Positions 61,924 to 64,000 of a DNA stretch of 64,000 bases are shown here, one piece after another. The number at the start of each line of letters is the position of its first letter. Position 1 is the first letter of the stretch. Source of the stretch: Fragum whitleyi (Eukaryota; Mollusca; Bivalvia; Cardiida; Cardiidae); contig OX411552.1 in the NCBI GenBank assembly GCA_948146395.1, positions 4,649,501 to 4,713,500 of the forward strand. The letters are read 5' to 3'. The notes below the pieces were generated by a model. It saw nothing but the letters and a program-made list of their open reading frames with translations. It was not told the origin of the DNA and made no database searches. Made by a program: the position numbers and the translations under genes.

Positions 61924-62372
61924 ATGATAAGCACTAGCGCCAATCTCGTTATTTACGAAGTTCTTGGATTTTACTCTCTGGTGTGACTTGCCTCATTTCT
62001 TAATTGAACATTTATATCGCTTTACTCACTTATCTTACCCATTTACACTTAAGAAACAAATCATAATAGCTTTATAAGAGAATCCTCGATTTCTAAGTTG
62101 CCATTGGTGGGTGGGGTATTTTTGTCAATTCTTGCTGTGATTAAGAATGTGTCGAGAATTGTGGTATTCAATTTGGTGTTAGAAATCCCTCGGCATTTTA
62201 ATACTGATATCAGTCCATTAAACTGATAGGATTTGCGTTTTGATTTCGTTGAACATTTAAAAAAAATGCTCTGCATGAGACTTTTGATACAATCTTTCGA
62301 ATTTTGATTCTTTGGAAACATGAGTAAATGGGGACAAATCGATAAACAACGTCTATCTGCACTGAGCTCTCT

Positions 62373-62378
62373 TTTATT
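62373..62378 (-). terminator. Candidate polyadenylation signal AATAAA
   Basis: TTTATT on the plus strand gives AATAAA on the minus strand, about 30 bases after the stop codon of the terminal exon. It would imply a very short 3' UTR. In AT-rich DNA such hexamers are common, so this is supportive only. Confidence 0.35.
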
Positions 62379-62406
62379 TATTATTTAAAAGATTTTGTTA
62401 GTCAAT

Positions 62407-63138
62407 TCATTTAGTATATACGGAATAAGGCTTGTGCGGTGACACAGGAACGTCAAAGCTATTTTTAGAACTTAACGTATACCCGTAATGAGGCGCTGAC
62501 GGTTTAAAATCTGTAAACACGTGATTTGAGGGCTGGCTGGCTTTTCCGTTCGCATGATGTCTTTTGGACGGATGCGTTGGCTTGTTTCTTACGTGTTTAT
62601 CTGCTTGTTTAACTTTTGTTAGTAATGTATCGTCTTCATTTGAGTTTATATTTTCGACCTGAATAATTCCACAGCTAGGGTTATATACAGGGTCAGCGGT
62701 GTTGCAAGTTAACGGATATGAGTCAAACTCTGGCATCAGCGCGGCCGTCTGATCTGATTGAAACTGATCGGAATCTTCGTCCACTTCAAATGAAGAAATA
62801 TTAGTTGTAACAGTCTCATCTGAGTTCCCACTAGACGATTTGTGGTGTTTTAATAAACTAACGTCACTATCGTTCCTTCTGTACTGGTCGAGATACGGCT
62901 CCTGTACTACTCGACCATTCTTTATTAGTCTTTCCTTATCACTGGGACACGCACTGGTGTTCATATTGGGTTTTATGCCGTTACAAAATGGTATTTTCTC
63001 GTGCAATAAATTGTCTTTATCATTGTTACAGTTATCTCTTGAACCTCCTTGTTGACTTGAATCACTTTTCCTGTTGACATCCTTCATCTCGAGATGACTT
63101 TCTGTTTGTCGAATACCATTTATAGAAGAAAAGTCATC
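62407..63138 (-). CDS. Probable terminal coding exon of an unidentified host protein (C-terminal ~243 residues)
   Basis: This is the only long open frame in the window that is not low complexity or transposon. The frame runs on to 63288, but I place the exon start at 63138. On the minus strand a good acceptor (TTTCTATTCTTGCAG) precedes GATGAC in phase 0, and the ~50 codons upstream of it lie almost entirely in a MITE-F repeat. The exon product begins DDFSSINGIR and ends HKPYSVYTK. It is rich in Ser, Asn, Asp and Lys, with an acidic stretch (SSFEVDEDSDQFQSDQ), a basic His/Lys patch (SKRHHANGK) and several Tyr near the C-terminus (HYGYTL, KPYSVYTK). I see no membrane segment, signal peptide or known fold. 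An AATAAA lies ~30 bp past the stop. By inference it could be the cytoplasmic tail of a membrane receptor or a disordered regulatory tail. I do not recognise the gene. Upstream exons must lie beyond the window or are unrecognised. Confidence 0.72.
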   Translation of the reverse strand, partial: DDFSSINGIRQTESHLEMKDVNRKSDSSQQGGSRDNCNNDKDNLLHEKIPFCNGIKPNMNTSACPSDKERLIKNGRVVQEPYLDQYRRNDSDVSLLKHHKSSSGNSDETVTTNISSFEVDEDSDQFQSDQTAALMPEFDSYPLTCNTADPVYNPSCGIIQVENINSNEDDTLLTKVKQADKHVRNKPTHPSKRHHANGKASQPSNHVFTDFKPSAPHYGYTLSSKNSFDVPVSPHKPYSVYTK

Positions 63139-63155
63139 CTGCAAGAATAGAAATA
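63139..63155 (-). promoter_or_regulatory. 3' splice acceptor of the terminal exon
   Basis: On the minus strand the sequence reads TATTTCTATTCTTGCAG directly before the exon. This is a pyrimidine-rich tract ending in CAG. The MITE-F repeat ends within a few bases upstream, so the branch point must lie inside repeat-derived DNA. Confidence 0.6.
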
Positions 63156-63474
63156 TATAATACATACTTAGTGTTTTGTATGAAATAAAATATCTAACGA
63201 GGTTGGGAGAAATGATAAGTGTCGAGGCTCTGCCGGAACAATTATCAATTCTAACAACCGAGTTAGATATTTTTCTCATGCAATACACTAAGTATGTATT
63301 ATATTTACCTTATAACCTGTATTTGACTTGTTTTCGTCGATGTTTCTAACTGAAATGCAAGTTTCTAAAAATAACCGCATTATATTATTGTTCTAAAAAT
63401 AACTATGTGATATCGTAAAAAAATATCATACGGGGAGTTATCACACGGATATTGGTATAGTTATAAGATAATAT
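63152..63474 (-). mobile_element. MITE family F, copy 2, inside the intron next to the terminal exon
   Basis: Reverse-complement match to 35577-35893 along its full length, including TTTTCGTCGATGTTTCTAAC and TTCTAAAAATAACTATGTGA. The palindrome lies at 63187-63275. Its edge is within ~15 bases of the exon's splice acceptor. Confidence 0.86.
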
Positions 63475-64000
63475 TTTTCATCTAAATTCAAAGATTGGAA
63501 TCGAGAGCGACTCTGTAAGTTTAAGCTTTCGTTAACGCTTATTTTAAAACTGGTTGAAAATATACCCCAGCACGCGTTGTTATCGGCTCAACCCGTTTTG
63601 AAATGTTGTCCCGGTTTGAAAAATAAATTTAAAGTGAACCATTGAAATGAAATGAGAAATTGTACTACTGAATTTAATTATTTTTTAGGGGGGGGGGGGT
63701 CGAGTGTTTTACTTTTTGGAGCACTTAACCATTTTTAAAGATCCTGGTATAAAGTCTTAGAAAAATATTTCGAGTCAATATCAAGATATTGCTGGGATGA
63801 AATGCATTCGACTTTTTTTCCTAAACGGATCATCAAACACGTTGTTGTTATTGTGTATTCAACAAGCTAATTATTTTTTCAAAACGGTTTTTGTTTCAAA
63901 ACGAGTTGGTATAGAATTGAAATACGATTTCCAGTGCATAATCCTTCAAATATAACTTATGTGATCTACTTCTTACAAAGGCAATCTTATGGTACTAGGT
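63475..64000. other. Probable intron sequence upstream of the terminal exon
   Basis: By position, this should be intronic to the minus-strand gene. CAACCCGTTTTGAAATG (63588) and CAAAACGGTTTTTGTTTC (63880) are loosely related motifs. No exon is seen. Confidence 0.4.
63688..63699 (+). repeat. G homopolymer (12)
   Basis: Twelve G in a row after TTTTTTA. Other homopolymers: 20 G at 4521 and 17 C at 46105. Confidence 0.95.

Noticed and set aside
62061..62321. 86-codon frame downstream of the terminal exon
   Set aside because: It lies past the stop codon and likely polyadenylation signal of the exon; Lys/Ile/Asn-rich content is typical of chance frames in AT-rich DNA.

Overview
The window looks like repeat-rich, AT-rich nuclear DNA from a metazoan, most likely a bivalve mollusc. 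The evidence is: no dense or operon-like coding; tRNA-headed SINEs with flanking target-site duplications; many palindromic miniature transposons (MITEs); decayed Tc1/mariner transposase; and tandem-repeat-cored elements that end in GACGGAC microsatellites and AGGTGAGCT-type motifs, a kind of repeat I associate with bivalve genomes. The species cannot be named from this sequence. There is one assembly gap of exactly 200 N at 18084-18283.

Coding content is very low. The only convincing host coding sequence is a probable terminal exon on the minus strand at 62407-63138, with a clear 3' splice site, a stop codon and a nearby AATAAA. It encodes about 243 residues of low-complexity, probably disordered, protein of unknown identity. 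A dead Tc1-like transposase lies in two pieces at about 30150-30480 and 31340-31985. Nearly all other short open frames are chance frames in AT-rich DNA, microsatellites or MITEs.

I grouped the mobile elements by eye. Family A is a ~440-bp Tc1-type MITE (CAGTTA ends, TA flanks, ~70-bp internal palindrome) with about 20 full or partial copies. Family B is a ~135-bp fully palindromic MITE with about 10 copies. Family C is ~240 bp with GAGCCTGTGCGTGACATTTC ends. Family D is ~265 bp with GACCCGTCACGCGAAAAGGG ends. Family E is ~170-400 bp with CCTGTCTTAAGCGACCACC-like ends. Family F is ~320 bp, palindromic, with one copy beside the splice acceptor of the terminal exon. There are four SINE-like groups; two copies have clear 10-12 bp target-site duplications.

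Layout: 0-6 kb, MITE A and B copies; 6.1-6.4 kb, CT-rich microsatellite; 6.9-13.7 kb, nested MITEs and one SINE; 14.2-20.6 kb, a large inverted arrangement with ~175-bp tandem repeats on both arms, interrupted by the gap; 21-29.8 kb, SINEs and MITEs A, C and D; 30-33.5 kb, dead Tc1 and a 590-bp TIR element; 33.9-35.9 kb, MITEs C and F; 37.4-38.7 kb, an array with a 154-bp period; 39.2-43.7 kb, minisatellite, MITE B, SINEs and MITE E; 45.3-49.6 kb, a tandem-repeat element split by a 3.25-kb TIR element with a 3-bp target duplication; 49.6-58.7 kb, further MITEs, SINEs and an array with a 144-bp period; 59.4-59.6 kb, a very strong palindrome; 62.4-63.5 kb, the terminal exon followed by MITE F.

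No RNA gene, CRISPR array, operon or complete autonomous transposon was found. The strongest candidates for something undescribed are the 3.25-kb TIR element, the 14.2-20.6 kb inverted structure, the 59.5-kb palindrome and the MITE abutting the exon.
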